Of a DNA stretch of 51,106 bases, positions 1-8,452 are shown in pieces (positions within the stretch are counted from its first letter, which is position 1; every line of letters begins with the position of its first letter). This stretch comes from Granulicella aggregans (GTDB taxonomy: Bacteria > Acidobacteriota > Terriglobia > Terriglobales > Acidobacteriaceae). The stretch covers positions 1 to 51,106 of the forward strand of contig NZ_JAGSYE010000008.1 in assembly GCF_025685565.1 (NCBI RefSeq), in the 5' to 3' direction. Both the position numbers and the translations under genes were made by a program. The notes beneath the pieces were generated by a model, which ran no database searches, was not told the origin of the DNA, and saw nothing but the letters and a program-made list of their open reading frames with translations.

Positions 1-140
1 ACTGTACGCATACGGTGATGCCAGAGCAGCTAGCTAAGGGCTCCTGATGAGCACAGCAATCGCGCTCCTTCCCTCTTCCCTGCCCTCCGTGTTCACCGCG
101 CGGCCGGAAGCCCGCACGCGGATGCGCGACTTCTTCAGCT
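1..140. repeat. Terminal direct repeat (circular closure), left copy
   Basis: These 140 bases are identical to the last 140 bases of the window. The repeat begins inside the 3' end of one gene and stops inside the integrase gene, so it respects no gene boundary. That is how an assembler leaves a circular contig that overlaps itself. I read it as an assembly overlap, giving a 50,966 bp circle, and not as a biological repeat. Confidence 0.95.
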
Positions 141-1000
141 CGCACATCCGCAATGCCAACACGCGCCGCGCCTACCGCGAGGCCGTACGGCAGTTCTCGG
201 AATTTTGTGCCGAGCATGGCATCCTGGATCTCGCCCAGGTCGAGCCGGTCCACGTCGCAGCCTTCGTCGAGACGCAGTTGAAGACTCAATCGAAACCGAC
301 GGTGAAGCTGCGGCTGGCCGCATTGCGAATGTTGTTCGATTGGATGGTCGTCGGCCAGGTCATTCCCACAAATCCAGCCCATGCGGTTCGCGGGCCAAAG
401 CATTCGCAACGGCGCGGCAAGACGCCAGTGCTGCAGGCGGATGAAGCCCGTGTCTTGATCGACACGATCGACACCACTTCCCTGCCCGGTCTGCGTGACC
501 GTGCCCTGATCGGTCTAATGGTCTATACCTTCGCTCGCGTGGGCGCGGCAATCTCAATGCGCGTCGATGACTTCTTTGTTCAGGGCCGCCGAGGTTGGGT
601 CCGCCTTCATGAAAAGGGCGGCAAAGAACACGAGATGCCGACACACCACAATCTCGACCGCTACTTGGAGGAGTACATCGTGGCGGCCGGCATCGCCGAG
701 GATCGCAAGGGACCCATGTTCCGCACGACGAGGGGTCGCTCAGGAGAGTTGACGAGCAATTCCCTGCTCCAGTCTGATGTCTGGCGCATGATTCGTCGAC
801 GGGCTCTAGCGGCTGGAATCAAGACCGAGATCGGTTGTCATACCTTCCGGGCGACAGGCATCACGGCCTACCTCAAGAATGGCGGCAGGTTGGAGATCGC
901 TCAGCAGATGGCAGCCCATGAATCGGCTCGAACTACCGGGCTCTACGACCGGAGGAGCGATGAGATCTCGCTCGATGAGGTCGAGCGGATTGGGATCTAG
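47..1000 (+). CDS. Tyrosine recombinase/integrase (module A)
   Basis: Site-specific tyrosine recombinase of 317 aa. The N-terminal SAM-like core-binding domain spans about residues 24-105, followed by the catalytic domain. The expected catalytic set is visible: Arg164 in FARVGAA, Lys190/193 in EKGGK, His265 and Arg268 in HTFRATG, His291 in AHESARTT and the nucleophile Tyr300 in GLYDRR. The start ATG overlaps the upstream stop by one base (TGATG), and AAGGG lies about six bases before it, so translation is probably coupled to the gene at 50450-51013. It is closely related to the integrase at 21433 (same spacing of catalytic residues, many identical blocks). XerCD-like action on the dif-like palindrome at 50407 is inferred from context, not shown. 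Confidence 0.93.
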   Translation: MSTAIALLPSSLPSVFTARPEARTRMRDFFSSHIRNANTRRAYREAVRQFSEFCAEHGILDLAQVEPVHVAAFVETQLKTQSKPTVKLRLAALRMLFDWMVVGQVIPTNPAHAVRGPKHSQRRGKTPVLQADEARVLIDTIDTTSLPGLRDRALIGLMVYTFARVGAAISMRVDDFFVQGRRGWVRLHEKGGKEHEMPTHHNLDRYLEEYIVAAGIAEDRKGPMFRTTRGRSGELTSNSLLQSDVWRMIRRRALAAGIKTEIGCHTFRATGITAYLKNGGRLEIAQQMAAHESARTTGLYDRRSDEISLDEVERIGI

Positions 1001-1134
1001 CTTGACCAGTGAGGCCCGATTTGCCCTTTCTGATTAGCCTTTCAACGTCCGTAGAAAGAATGTGACAAAAGGCAGTAAGAGGTAGCAACAACAATTTTCT
1101 AGGAGCATTTGCTGTTGCGGTACAGAATGGCTGC

Positions 1135-2574
1135 ATGTTTAAGTTGGGGAGAACTCGCTATAAACTCTGGCGGATAGCTGGAGGGATATACTTGGTGCTA
1201 CTGACCTCGGGATGTGCAGGCCGCAGGCCGATCAAAGTAACGTCTCCTCCCTCGACATCCACTGTGCAAAGTCAGCCCTCTCCGGCCGACAGATCACCGC
1301 TTGTTCTGTTGCCGAATACCGCAAACAGTATTGAGCATGCAGCTCCGGTGAAAGCTCCTGAGCCTATCTCCGCTTCTCCGCCGTCTCCAGCACCCTTGCC
1401 TTCGGCTCTTTGCTCGATCAGCTTTGATCGCGACAAGGCGCGTCCAGTTCGTATCGACGACAAAGCGACGGCTTGTCTTGACGAGATAGCGCTTAGTCTA
1501 CAGCGCTACCCAGACGCTAAGGTCGCGCTCGTTGGCAATGAAGACGCAAAGGAAATGAACTCGAAAAAATTCGACAAGAGTGCTGCTGAGCGCGCCATCA
1601 ACGCTAAAGACTACCTTGTAGTCGAGAAAGGCATCGATGGTTCGCGTATCCACGTTTTCACCGGTATAGCCGATGCAAAGATGGTTACGACAATACTCAT
1701 CCCCTCGGGTGCCGAACTCAACTCGACCGGAGCAACCCCGGTTGACGAGAGCATATTCCACAAGGTGGAGAAAAAGGTAAAGAAGGTAGCTCATCACCAC
1801 CATAATCGCGGTTCCGTGGGGGCGGACTTCGATTACACATTCACCACCGTAGGGCCGATCGAAAATTTACTACCTAGCGGCGGTTGCGGAAGCTCAGGAA
1901 GTAACACTTGCGGTGCTCCTGCTTGGAGCACTGAATACAAACATGTACTTGAGCTGGCTCGTCAGAAGAAGCGCCTTTTGACCGGTCACATCGAGTATAA
2001 GGTGCCTCAGCACATGCTTGTTAGCAAACCCTCTACGGTAGTAGTCCGAATTCACGGGTTCGAGGACAAAATACTGCACGTCTTGCAAGATCGAACCGGC
2101 TCCGGCGAGCTGACCGTATCGGAGAAAATGAAAGTTGTCCTCACGGCACCAGACAATCCGGACGAGTTCACTTTTCCACCAAAGTCCGACGAAACCAAGA
2201 TCATCCCCGTTGATGCATATCAAGAGTGGACATGGGAGGTCACACCTAAACACAAAGCAACGCAGCAGAAGCTGCAGATCCAGGTCTACCTTGTTTATCA
2301 GAATGCAAAGGGCACGGACGAGGAGATACTCGACGAGCCCGTCTATCCCGTCGATGTGGACGTCGAAGCCATCAGCAAAACAGTAAAGCAGAAATTTCAG
2401 GAAGATCCGATCGCGTGGCTGAAAGAACTCCTTCCGGAAGGAAAGATTTACAAAGCGCTTGCCGGAATCTTTACCACACTGGGCATCGGTGCCTGGATCA
2501 AAAAGCGTCTTGACAAGGGCTCTACCGAAAAGTCCAAGTCAAATGCTGGAACACCAGCCGAGCCGGAAACATAA
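1135..2574 (+). CDS. OmpA-like lipoprotein with C-terminal hydrophobic segment
   Basis: Predicted 479 aa envelope protein. Residues 1-27 form a lipoprotein signal ending in the lipobox LTSGC. A Pro/Ser-rich linker follows. About residues 92-195 resemble the OmpA/MotB peptidoglycan-binding fold (SISFDRDKA near its start, then a polar segment with spaced Asp/Glu/Lys). The middle holds a short His run and a beta-rich domain with no family I recognise. A hydrophobic stretch near residues 445-458 is followed by a basic tail. It lies 134 bases downstream of integrase A on the same strand and may be module A cargo. The OmpA assignment is by pattern only. No function is claimed beyond envelope location. 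Confidence 0.7.
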   Translation: MFKLGRTRYKLWRIAGGIYLVLLTSGCAGRRPIKVTSPPSTSTVQSQPSPADRSPLVLLPNTANSIEHAAPVKAPEPISASPPSPAPLPSALCSISFDRDKARPVRIDDKATACLDEIALSLQRYPDAKVALVGNEDAKEMNSKKFDKSAAERAINAKDYLVVEKGIDGSRIHVFTGIADAKMVTTILIPSGAELNSTGATPVDESIFHKVEKKVKKVAHHHHNRGSVGADFDYTFTTVGPIENLLPSGGCGSSGSNTCGAPAWSTEYKHVLELARQKKRLLTGHIEYKVPQHMLVSKPSTVVVRIHGFEDKILHVLQDRTGSGELTVSEKMKVVLTAPDNPDEFTFPPKSDETKIIPVDAYQEWTWEVTPKHKATQQKLQIQVYLVYQNAKGTDEEILDEPVYPVDVDVEAISKTVKQKFQEDPIAWLKELLPEGKIYKALAGIFTTLGIGAWIKKRLDKGSTEKSKSNAGTPAEPET

Positions 2575-2860
2575 TCGCTGACCCGCCGAGAGCGGCCTAG
2601 ACCGCGATGTAAAATTAGTACCATGATGCCATAAGGCCAACATACTATAACGCCACGCGGGTCGCCACTTCACGAGGGCTCCCGTCAGAATTCGGACATT
2701 TGAGCACGGTAAGCAATGGCTTGCTATTGAAAAGAAAAGGTTTATCAGTGAGCCACACGTGACCCTGCGCCTCACTGGACATTCCGCTCTAAGTTGCTCA
2801 TTCCATTGATATGCGCAACCACTAACGTGCTTTATTCTCCGAATTCTGACAGGACCCCTT

Positions 2861-3613
2861 GTGGATCGCGCAGGCGGGATCCACGGACTTGCCCGACGCA
2901 TCGAGGGCGCCAGGGTGCGGGATGTTCGGGAACGCCTGGCCGACCTCGATGCCAACGATCTACCGGACGTGCCGGCAGTACGGCGGCAGCTGCAAAAGCA
3001 CCAAGCGCAGGAGCAGGGCAGGGAAGCGGCGGAGATTGTCGGGACAGTGGAACGCCTGCGTCTCGAAGAACTGGGCCGCGAGGCCGACGCCAGGCTTGTC
3101 GGCGGTGCCAGGCTGAACAGTTCCGACCATGAGGCCGCCGATGCCATCTGGCAGCTCAACCGAACGATGCGCGGTCAAATGGATGCCGTAATCGCGTCCA
3201 CCCGTCAGCCCCTCGAACTTCGGCCTCGCGATCCGGACAACGCCGACAGGCCCGACACGGAGCCGCCGCGTAGCCTCGAACGGCCAGAGATAGGGCAGGG
3301 GCCTCCCGCCAGAGATGAGGCGCAGGTGGAGCCGGGGCGACCCTCTGCCGTTCTTTTTGTTCGCGTGTTCGGCTGGCTGGTCGAGCATTATCAGCGTGCG
3401 CTCGATCGTCGTGCCGCTGACATGCAGCTGGAGCCGATTCCGGCGCCAGCTGTACCGGCACAGCCAGATAAACCTAAAAGCCTGTTCGAAGCCGCCAGGA
3501 AACGGCTGGCAGCCCGCAGTCCGGAACAGGTCGAGCGCGATCGCGCAGCGCAACGCTTGCGTGAGATCGAAGAACGCCAGCGCAAACGACCGGAAGACCG
3601 GGAATATTCGTAG
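2861..3613 (+). pseudogene. C-terminal remnant of a relaxase/mobilization-type protein (putative)
   Basis: The open frame encodes a highly charged, Arg/Glu/Ala-rich, helical product of about 250 aa. It resembles the non-catalytic C-terminal tail of alphaproteobacterial MobA/VirD2-like relaxases. The only start is GTG at 2861 and there is no convincing ribosome site. The frame stays open a little upstream into non-homologous-looking sequence, which fits a 5' truncation at the edge of the imported island. No catalytic relaxase motif (Tyr plus HxH) is present. The relaxase link is a weak inference from composition and from the neighbouring conserved gene at 3639. It could equally be a stand-alone coiled protein. 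Confidence 0.4.
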
Positions 3614-3638
3614 CGCAACGGCATAGAATCTGTTCACG

Positions 3639-4010
3639 ATGAATGAGCCAGAGGACTCGTCATACAAGCCGCTAAGTGACGACGACATGGAAGCGCTGCG
3701 CCGTCATGATCGTCTGGCCGGTCAACTCGCCGCCTGGCTTCGACCGTTCGATTTCTCGCCGGACACTAACACCCAGATCGAGATGCGCCTTATGGCAGGG
3801 GAGGCGGATGGGAACCTGATGCGCGACATGACGACCGGCGAACCGATCGATGGCGACCGGATCATCGAGGCAGTCAAAGCTGGTCATGCGCTCTCGCTGG
3901 AATCCCTCACGCATTCTGGCCGGTTCGTGCGGAGCGTCGTCACTCGGGAGACGACCCCCGGCGAGATCGATTTCAACTTCTTCGGCCATTTCGATCTGAT
4001 CGATCCTTAG
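3639..4010 (+). CDS. Hypothetical acidic protein
   Basis: A 123 aa acidic soluble protein with no signal peptide or membrane segment. It starts 25 bases after the stop of the upstream remnant. I do not recognise a domain. The N-terminal part is helical (MEALRRHDRLAGQLAAWLRPF) and the C-terminal part is beta-like and acidic, ending GEIDFNFFGHFDLIDP. Codon use and GC content match the surrounding island. Its place next to a relaxase-like remnant suggests it came in with an alphaproteobacterial plasmid segment. Its stop overlaps the convergent gene at 4007 by four bases. Confidence 0.6.
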   Translation: MNEPEDSSYKPLSDDDMEALRRHDRLAGQLAAWLRPFDFSPDTNTQIEMRLMAGEADGNLMRDMTTGEPIDGDRIIEAVKAGHALSLESLTHSGRFVRSVVTRETTPGEIDFNFFGHFDLIDP

Positions 4011-4291
4011 TTCAGGTGGCCCTCGAGCAATTGAATCGACCAGTCAGGGGAGGGGCCGCCGTTTGCCTTGATCCTGTGGGCGCTGGCGCAAAGATAGATC
4101 GAGAATGGCCGCCGGCTGCACTTGCCGCATTTCACCCGACCGATCACATCACCAAAGGTCCGATTGCCATGCCGTTTCGCCATCAATTTGCATGGATAGA
4201 CAGAGACGTTTGGGCATATGCAACGCAGCTCAATCCAACAATCCGGCCAGTCTAGAAGTCGCTGGCTGATGCGAAAAGGGGGCGGGTGCAT
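4007..4291 (-). CDS. Small zinc-ribbon-like protein
   Basis: Predicted 94 aa protein with cysteine pairs arranged like a zinc ribbon: Cys-Ile-Cys after the WIELRC stretch and CGKC after a conserved-looking block (LMAKRHGNRTFGDVIGRVK). It then has a YLCASAHR segment and a Pro-Asp-Trp near the end. This pattern matches a small zinc-ribbon family I know from alphaproteobacterial plasmids and chromosomes, so I prefer it to the overlapping plus-strand frame at 4016-4255, which has no such motifs. The exact start is uncertain because no clear ribosome site is visible. Function unknown; a nucleic-acid-binding role is only a guess from the fold. Confidence 0.55.
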   Translation of the reverse strand: MHPPPFRISQRLLDWPDCWIELRCICPNVSVYPCKLMAKRHGNRTFGDVIGRVKCGKCSRRPFSIYLCASAHRIKANGGPSPDWSIQLLEGHLN

Positions 4292-4469
4292 CTCGTCAGC
4301 CTAGGCGAACATAAGGCGAACATCAAGGATGAAAACCTTCACGCTTTTAGACGGATACAGGCTGCAAACCATGCTCTTTCATCAATAAGGACTTGATTTC
4401 CACCTGTAACCCATGCTGACACTAGGGGAATGCCTAACTTATTGATTCCAGCCGGCTAAACTTAGCCAG

Positions 4470-5438
4470 ATGCAGGCACAACTATCGACATTGGAACTTT
4501 GCGCCGGCGCCGGTGGGGAAGCCCTTGGCCTGGAGCAGGCCGGCATTGCCCATGCTGGTCTTATTGAAATTGACCAGCACGCTTGCAATACGCTGAAGCT
4601 GAACCGGCCACACTGGAACGTCCTCGAAAAAGACCTTTTCAAGTTCACGGACGCGTCGGCCTTCAAAGGGGTTGATATCGTCTCCGGTGGCCTGCCTTGC
4701 CCCCCATTCTCCAAAGCCGGCAAGCAGCTTGGCCATCTCGATGAACGCAACCTGTTCCCGGTTGCGATCGACATCATCGACCAGCTGCGCCCCCGTGCGG
4801 TGATGATCGAGAACGTGCGTGGAATCCTCGATGCTGTGTTCGAGGATTACCGCAACGGCATCAAGAAGCAGCTGAAGAAGCTTGGCTACAAGGTCGATTG
4901 GAAATTGCTTCAAGCGTCGGACTACGGTGTTCCGCAGCTTCGTCCGCGCGTCATTTTCGTAGCCTTGAGAGATTCTGAGATGGATCGGTTCAATTGGCCG
5001 GACGCGCACAAGATCAAGGCCAAGACGGTTGGCGAAACTCTTTACGACCTGATGGCAGCAGACGGTTGGAAGGGAGCCAAGCTCTGGAAAGAGCGGGCCG
5101 ATGAGATTGCGCCCACGATCGTCGGCGGCAGCAAGAAGCACGGCGGTCCTGATCTAGGCCCCACACGCGCGAAACGTGCCTGGGCCAGCCTTAGCGTCAA
5201 CGGAATGACGATCGCAGACGCGCCGCCGGAGCGGGATTTTGTTGGTATGCCGCGCCTCACCGTGCCGATGGTCGCCCGCATTCAAGGCTTCCCGGATGAT
5301 TGGAAGTTCTCAGGCAAGAAGACCAACGCTTACCGCCAGGTTGGCAATGCCTTTCCCCCGCCGGTTGCTTGTGCGGTCGCAAAGCAGATAGCCGAAGTGC
5401 TGAACGCCGCCGGCCGGCTCGTCCAGGTGGCCGGATGA
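4470..5438 (+). CDS. DNA (cytosine-5) methyltransferase of a NgoMIV-type system
   Basis: A 322 aa C5-cytosine methyltransferase with the motifs in canonical order. Motif I (LCAGAGGEALG) lies near residues 10-20, motif IV PCPPFS carries the catalytic Cys77, motif VI ENVRG lies near 114-118, motif VIII (QLRPR) follows, and the C-terminal motif X has RQVGNAFPPPVA. The next gene overlaps it by four bases (ATGA) and encodes a close NgoMIV homolog, so the expected target is GCCGGC. That specificity is inferred from the partner, not read from the recognition domain. The enzyme would protect the plasmid and host DNA from the coupled endonuclease. No strong ribosome site precedes the ATG. Confidence 0.92.
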   Translation: MQAQLSTLELCAGAGGEALGLEQAGIAHAGLIEIDQHACNTLKLNRPHWNVLEKDLFKFTDASAFKGVDIVSGGLPCPPFSKAGKQLGHLDERNLFPVAIDIIDQLRPRAVMIENVRGILDAVFEDYRNGIKKQLKKLGYKVDWKLLQASDYGVPQLRPRVIFVALRDSEMDRFNWPDAHKIKAKTVGETLYDLMAADGWKGAKLWKERADEIAPTIVGGSKKHGGPDLGPTRAKRAWASLSVNGMTIADAPPERDFVGMPRLTVPMVARIQGFPDDWKFSGKKTNAYRQVGNAFPPPVACAVAKQIAEVLNAAGRLVQVAG

Positions 5439-6325
5439 CCACAACGCCGGCCATGCCGCCGCCAGAGTCCTTTTTTGCGGAAGCACGGCGCAGCTTTCAC
5501 GCTGCGCTGCTGAAAAAGCTGCTTGTCACCAACAAGCATGGCGTACCCTCGAACGCCGATAAGGACAGTACCGCCAGCGTGCTCTTTGCGAAAAAGATCA
5601 TGGAGCAGTTGGGGCCTGAAAGCCTCGGTGCCAGGCTTTCAGGCCAGATGTCGGGTAAAGAGTTCGAGGACATGGTTTGCGCGTTCGTGCTGCAAACCTT
5701 CCCCCGGCTTGCTCACTTACGTCCGGGCGACTGGGTAATCAAGACAGTAGGAAGCCGAAGCAAGGGATTGATCGGTGAGTATGAGCAATATGCCCATCTC
5801 GCAGAATTGAATGCCATCGCCAAAGCAAACCCGGCGATTGCGGCGGCTTTGGGTAATGCATACACAATCGCTCACGACATCGTGGTTGTCCGGAAACTGG
5901 AATCAGACGAAAGCATCAACGCGCCCGAAATGCTGGTCGATAAGGATGTCAGTACACATGCAGCTCTGCGGGCCGTAAATAAGGGGTCGCCGCTGCTCCA
6001 TGCAAGCATCTCGTGCAAATGGACGATGCGTAGCGACCGTGCACAAAATGCCCGTTCCGAAGCTCTCAATCTGATTAGGAACCGGAAAGGCCGTCTGCCT
6101 CATGTTGTTGTTGTGACAGGAGAGCCAACGCCGAGCCGGCTTTCATCCCTCGCGCTCGGAACCGGCGACGTCGATTGCGTCTACCATTTTGCGCTTCCAG
6201 AGCTAATCAAAGCCGTTCAGGATTCCGGCGAAGGTTATGAAGATACCCTCAACCTGCTCAACATCATGGTCGAAGGAAAACGGCTGAAAGACATTTCCGA
6301 TCTGCCGCTGGACTTAGCCGTCTAG
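5435..6325 (+). CDS. Type IIF restriction endonuclease, NgoMIV family (GCCGGC)
   Basis: A 296 aa homolog of NgoMIV. The published active-site residues of NgoMIV (Asp140, Ser185-Cys186-Lys187, Glu201, as I recall them) have exact counterparts at a constant offset of eight: Asp148, Ser193-Cys194-Lys195 (SISCKW) and Glu209. The C-terminal block with VVVTGEPTPSR, and the end KDISDLPLDLAV, match the NgoMIV sequence as I remember it almost residue for residue. I start it at ATG 5435, which overlaps the methyltransferase stop (ATGA) and gives a length close to the family's roughly 286 aa; an open frame further upstream lies inside the methyltransferase. The enzyme should cut unmethylated GCCGGC. It appears intact. 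Confidence 0.95.
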   Translation: MTTTPAMPPPESFFAEARRSFHAALLKKLLVTNKHGVPSNADKDSTASVLFAKKIMEQLGPESLGARLSGQMSGKEFEDMVCAFVLQTFPRLAHLRPGDWVIKTVGSRSKGLIGEYEQYAHLAELNAIAKANPAIAAALGNAYTIAHDIVVVRKLESDESINAPEMLVDKDVSTHAALRAVNKGSPLLHASISCKWTMRSDRAQNARSEALNLIRNRKGRLPHVVVVTGEPTPSRLSSLALGTGDVDCVYHFALPELIKAVQDSGEGYEDTLNLLNIMVEGKRLKDISDLPLDLAV

Positions 6326-6331
6326 CCGGCC

Positions 6332-6763
6332 ATGGATAAGCTCGATGCGCAGCGCCGCAGCGAGAACATGCGCCAAATCCGCAGCAAGAATACCAAGCCC
6401 GAGGTCCTACTGCGCTCACTGCTTCACCAGGCCGGCTACCGGTTCCGGCTCCATCGCAAGGATCTTCCTGGTAAACCCGATATCGTATTCCCGAGCCGGC
6501 GAAAGGTGATCTTCGTCCATGGCTGCTTCTGGCACCAGCATCCAGGTTGCCGCGAGGGGCGCATGCCCGGAACGCGGCAGGAGTATTGGACACCGAAGCT
6601 GACTCGAAACGTAGAGCGCCACGCCTCAGCTATCGAGCAGCTGCAGGCGCTCGGTTGGGGCGTACTGACAGTGTGGGAGTGTGAGATCGGAAATGCAACG
6701 CTGGTAACCGATCAGCTCAAGGCATTTCTGGAGCCGCAGCAGGAGACACTAACGCATGGCTGA
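6332..6763 (+). CDS. vsr: Very short patch repair endonuclease Vsr
   Basis: A 143 aa Vsr-family nuclease that nicks DNA at T:G mismatches arising when 5-methylcytosine deaminates. The opening RRSENMRQIRSKNTKPE is typical of the family. The catalytic Asp50 (KPDIVF), His63 (VHGCFW) and His68 (FWHQH) are present, and the Cys/His cluster after HGCFWHQHPGC fits the structural zinc site. It lies six bases after the endonuclease stop, in an operon with the C5 methyltransferase whose mutagenic by-product it would repair. Its 3' end overlaps the next gene by eight bases. Confidence 0.95.
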   Translation: MDKLDAQRRSENMRQIRSKNTKPEVLLRSLLHQAGYRFRLHRKDLPGKPDIVFPSRRKVIFVHGCFWHQHPGCREGRMPGTRQEYWTPKLTRNVERHASAIEQLQALGWGVLTVWECEIGNATLVTDQLKAFLEPQQETLTHG

Positions 6764-7583
6764 TCCAGTAACGGGCACCGCATGGCAGGCGCAGGAACTC
6801 GATGCGATCGTGGCCGACTACTTCGAGATGCTCGCGGCAGACTTGTCGGGTACGCCCTACGTGAAAGCCAGGCACCGTGCCGCTCTCATGGCGCGGGTTG
6901 CCCGCTCCGATAAATCGATCGAATTCAAGCACCAGAATATTTCTGCCGTCCTTGAGGAGTTGGGAGCGCCCTGGATTCCAGGCTACAAACCGGCTCGAAA
7001 TTACCAAAACGCCATCTTCGATGCGATCGAACGCTATCTGGACGGCCATCCGGCAGCATTGGATGCGCCTGTCATCGAACCCACCGTCTTACCCATTGCA
7101 GACGACGTTTTCGTGCTTGCGCCGATCGCCAGGGACGACGGCCCCATACCGCGCCGTCTGCAACAGCTGGTCCGGAAGTTCGATCCTGTGGAGCGGGATC
7201 ATCGCAATCGGTCCCTTGGCAAAGCCGGAGAAGCTTTTATTCTCGACTTGGAGCAAAGGCGTCTTCATGCCGCCGATCGTGCCGATCTCGCCCGCAAGGT
7301 TCGCTGGGTTGCTGATGTGGATGGTGACGGTGCGGGGTACGATATTTACTCTTTTGATCCGGCCGGAAACGAGCGCTTGCTGGAGGTAAAGACCACGAAC
7401 GGTTCAGCTCGAACGCCGTTTTTTCTTTCTCGCAATGAGTGTGCCGTAGCAGCTGAAAGGCCCGAAGAATGGCGGCTTTATCGCGTCCACCTGTTTGCAA
7501 AAGGGCCGCGCGTGTTCACGTTGGCCCCGCCGCTAGATGGTGCGGTAAAGCTCACAACCGAAGTATGGCGGGCGTCGTTCTGA
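6756..7583 (+). CDS. DUF3883-domain protein of the R-M operon
   Basis: A 275 aa soluble protein. The C-terminal half (about residues 145-275) matches the DUF3883 pattern: DHRNRSLGKAGEAFILDLE, then GYDIYSFDP, then LLEVKTTNG. The spaced Glu, Asp and Glu-x-Lys resemble a PD-(D/E)xK nuclease core. The N-terminal half (SDKSIEFKHQNISAVLEELG) resembles a helical domain that often precedes DUF3883 in R-M loci. Translation is coupled to vsr by an eight-base overlap. DUF3883 proteins are known companions of restriction systems, but their biochemical role is not established. A nuclease-like role is inference. Confidence 0.8.
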   Translation: MADPVTGTAWQAQELDAIVADYFEMLAADLSGTPYVKARHRAALMARVARSDKSIEFKHQNISAVLEELGAPWIPGYKPARNYQNAIFDAIERYLDGHPAALDAPVIEPTVLPIADDVFVLAPIARDDGPIPRRLQQLVRKFDPVERDHRNRSLGKAGEAFILDLEQRRLHAADRADLARKVRWVADVDGDGAGYDIYSFDPAGNERLLEVKTTNGSARTPFFLSRNECAVAAERPEEWRLYRVHLFAKGPRVFTLAPPLDGAVKLTTEVWRASF

Positions 7584-7644
7584 TCCGTCTTTCTTTGCCC
7601 TATAGAGAAGCCGGGCAACCCCTGACGGGCATTAGGATTGATCC

Positions 7645-8421
7645 ATGATTTCGGCGCCAACTTTCATCGAGAACGACGAACGCACTCTCTTGGAGAAGCT
7701 CGAGAAATTGCAGGGCGGCTACATTGGGACTGCGACTAATGATGGGGGCGGCCTCGACACTGCCGATTTTGCCCGGTTGCGAGCTGAAATTCTCAGCAAT
7801 GTACAAATTCGAAGCCACATACCCGACATCGTCCGGAAATATCGCGACCAGCCGCAATTCTGGCAGTTCATCAAGCACAAGTTTCCTTCGTACGCTGAGC
7901 GCCGCACTTATATCTGGGAGCAGTTCCGCCCGCTGCTTGATTTCATAGAGGCACAAGACCGGTCGCCTGGTGTTCAGCCCATCAGTGAGACGCTACAAGC
8001 TTTCGATCCAGACAATGTCCATGCCGCCTGGCAGAAGGCTCTTGACCGCCGAACGTCTGATCCGGAGGGAGCAATCACTGCCGCGCGTATGCTTCTGGAA
8101 ACAACGTGCAAGCACATTCTGGATGATGTCGGCACGCCCTACCCTGATGATGTCGATCTTCCGAAACTCTGGGCTTTGTGCGCCGAAGCCTTGAACCTTG
8201 CTCCGCATCAACATCAGGAAGCTATATTCAAGACCATTCTCGGCAACTGCCAATCTGTGGTGAATAGCCTTGGTGCGATCCGTAACAAGATTGGCGATGC
8301 TCACGGCCAGGGACGGAAACAGGTAAAACCAAAACCTCGACATGCGGAGTTGGCCGTAAATCTCGCGGGCACCATGGCATCCTTCCTGATTGCCACATGG
8401 CAAGATCGAACGCAGGGCTAG
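7645..8421 (+). CDS. Abi_C-domain abortive-infection-like protein
   Basis: A 258 aa protein whose C-terminal region (about residues 140-255) carries the Abi_C (abortive infection C-terminal) signature: an ITAARMLLETTCKHIL helix, then LPKLWALCAEALNLAP, then the conserved LGAIRNKIGDAHGQG, where RNxxxDAHG is HEPN-like. The N-terminal region is charged and helical. It follows the DUF3883 gene by 61 bases on the same strand and converges on the 8453 gene. HEPN-like Abi_C proteins are associated with RNA cleavage on infection. The family call is fairly secure, while toxicity and trigger are unknown here. Confidence 0.8.
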   Translation: MISAPTFIENDERTLLEKLEKLQGGYIGTATNDGGGLDTADFARLRAEILSNVQIRSHIPDIVRKYRDQPQFWQFIKHKFPSYAERRTYIWEQFRPLLDFIEAQDRSPGVQPISETLQAFDPDNVHAAWQKALDRRTSDPEGAITAARMLLETTCKHILDDVGTPYPDDVDLPKLWALCAEALNLAPHQHQEAIFKTILGNCQSVVNSLGAIRNKIGDAHGQGRKQVKPKPRHAELAVNLAGTMASFLIATWQDRTQG

Positions 8422-8452
8422 TTTCCAGCATATGAACTGGCCGCTTGAACGA

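Noticed and set aside
1795..1806. His run in the OmpA-like lipoprotein taken as a vector His-tag
   Set aside because: Only four His followed by Asn-Arg-Gly, embedded in a natural Lys-rich linker; no vector sequence nearby.
4016..4255. Plus-strand 79-codon frame
   Set aside because: The minus-strand frame at 4007-4291 has a zinc-ribbon pattern that matches a family I know; the plus frame has none.
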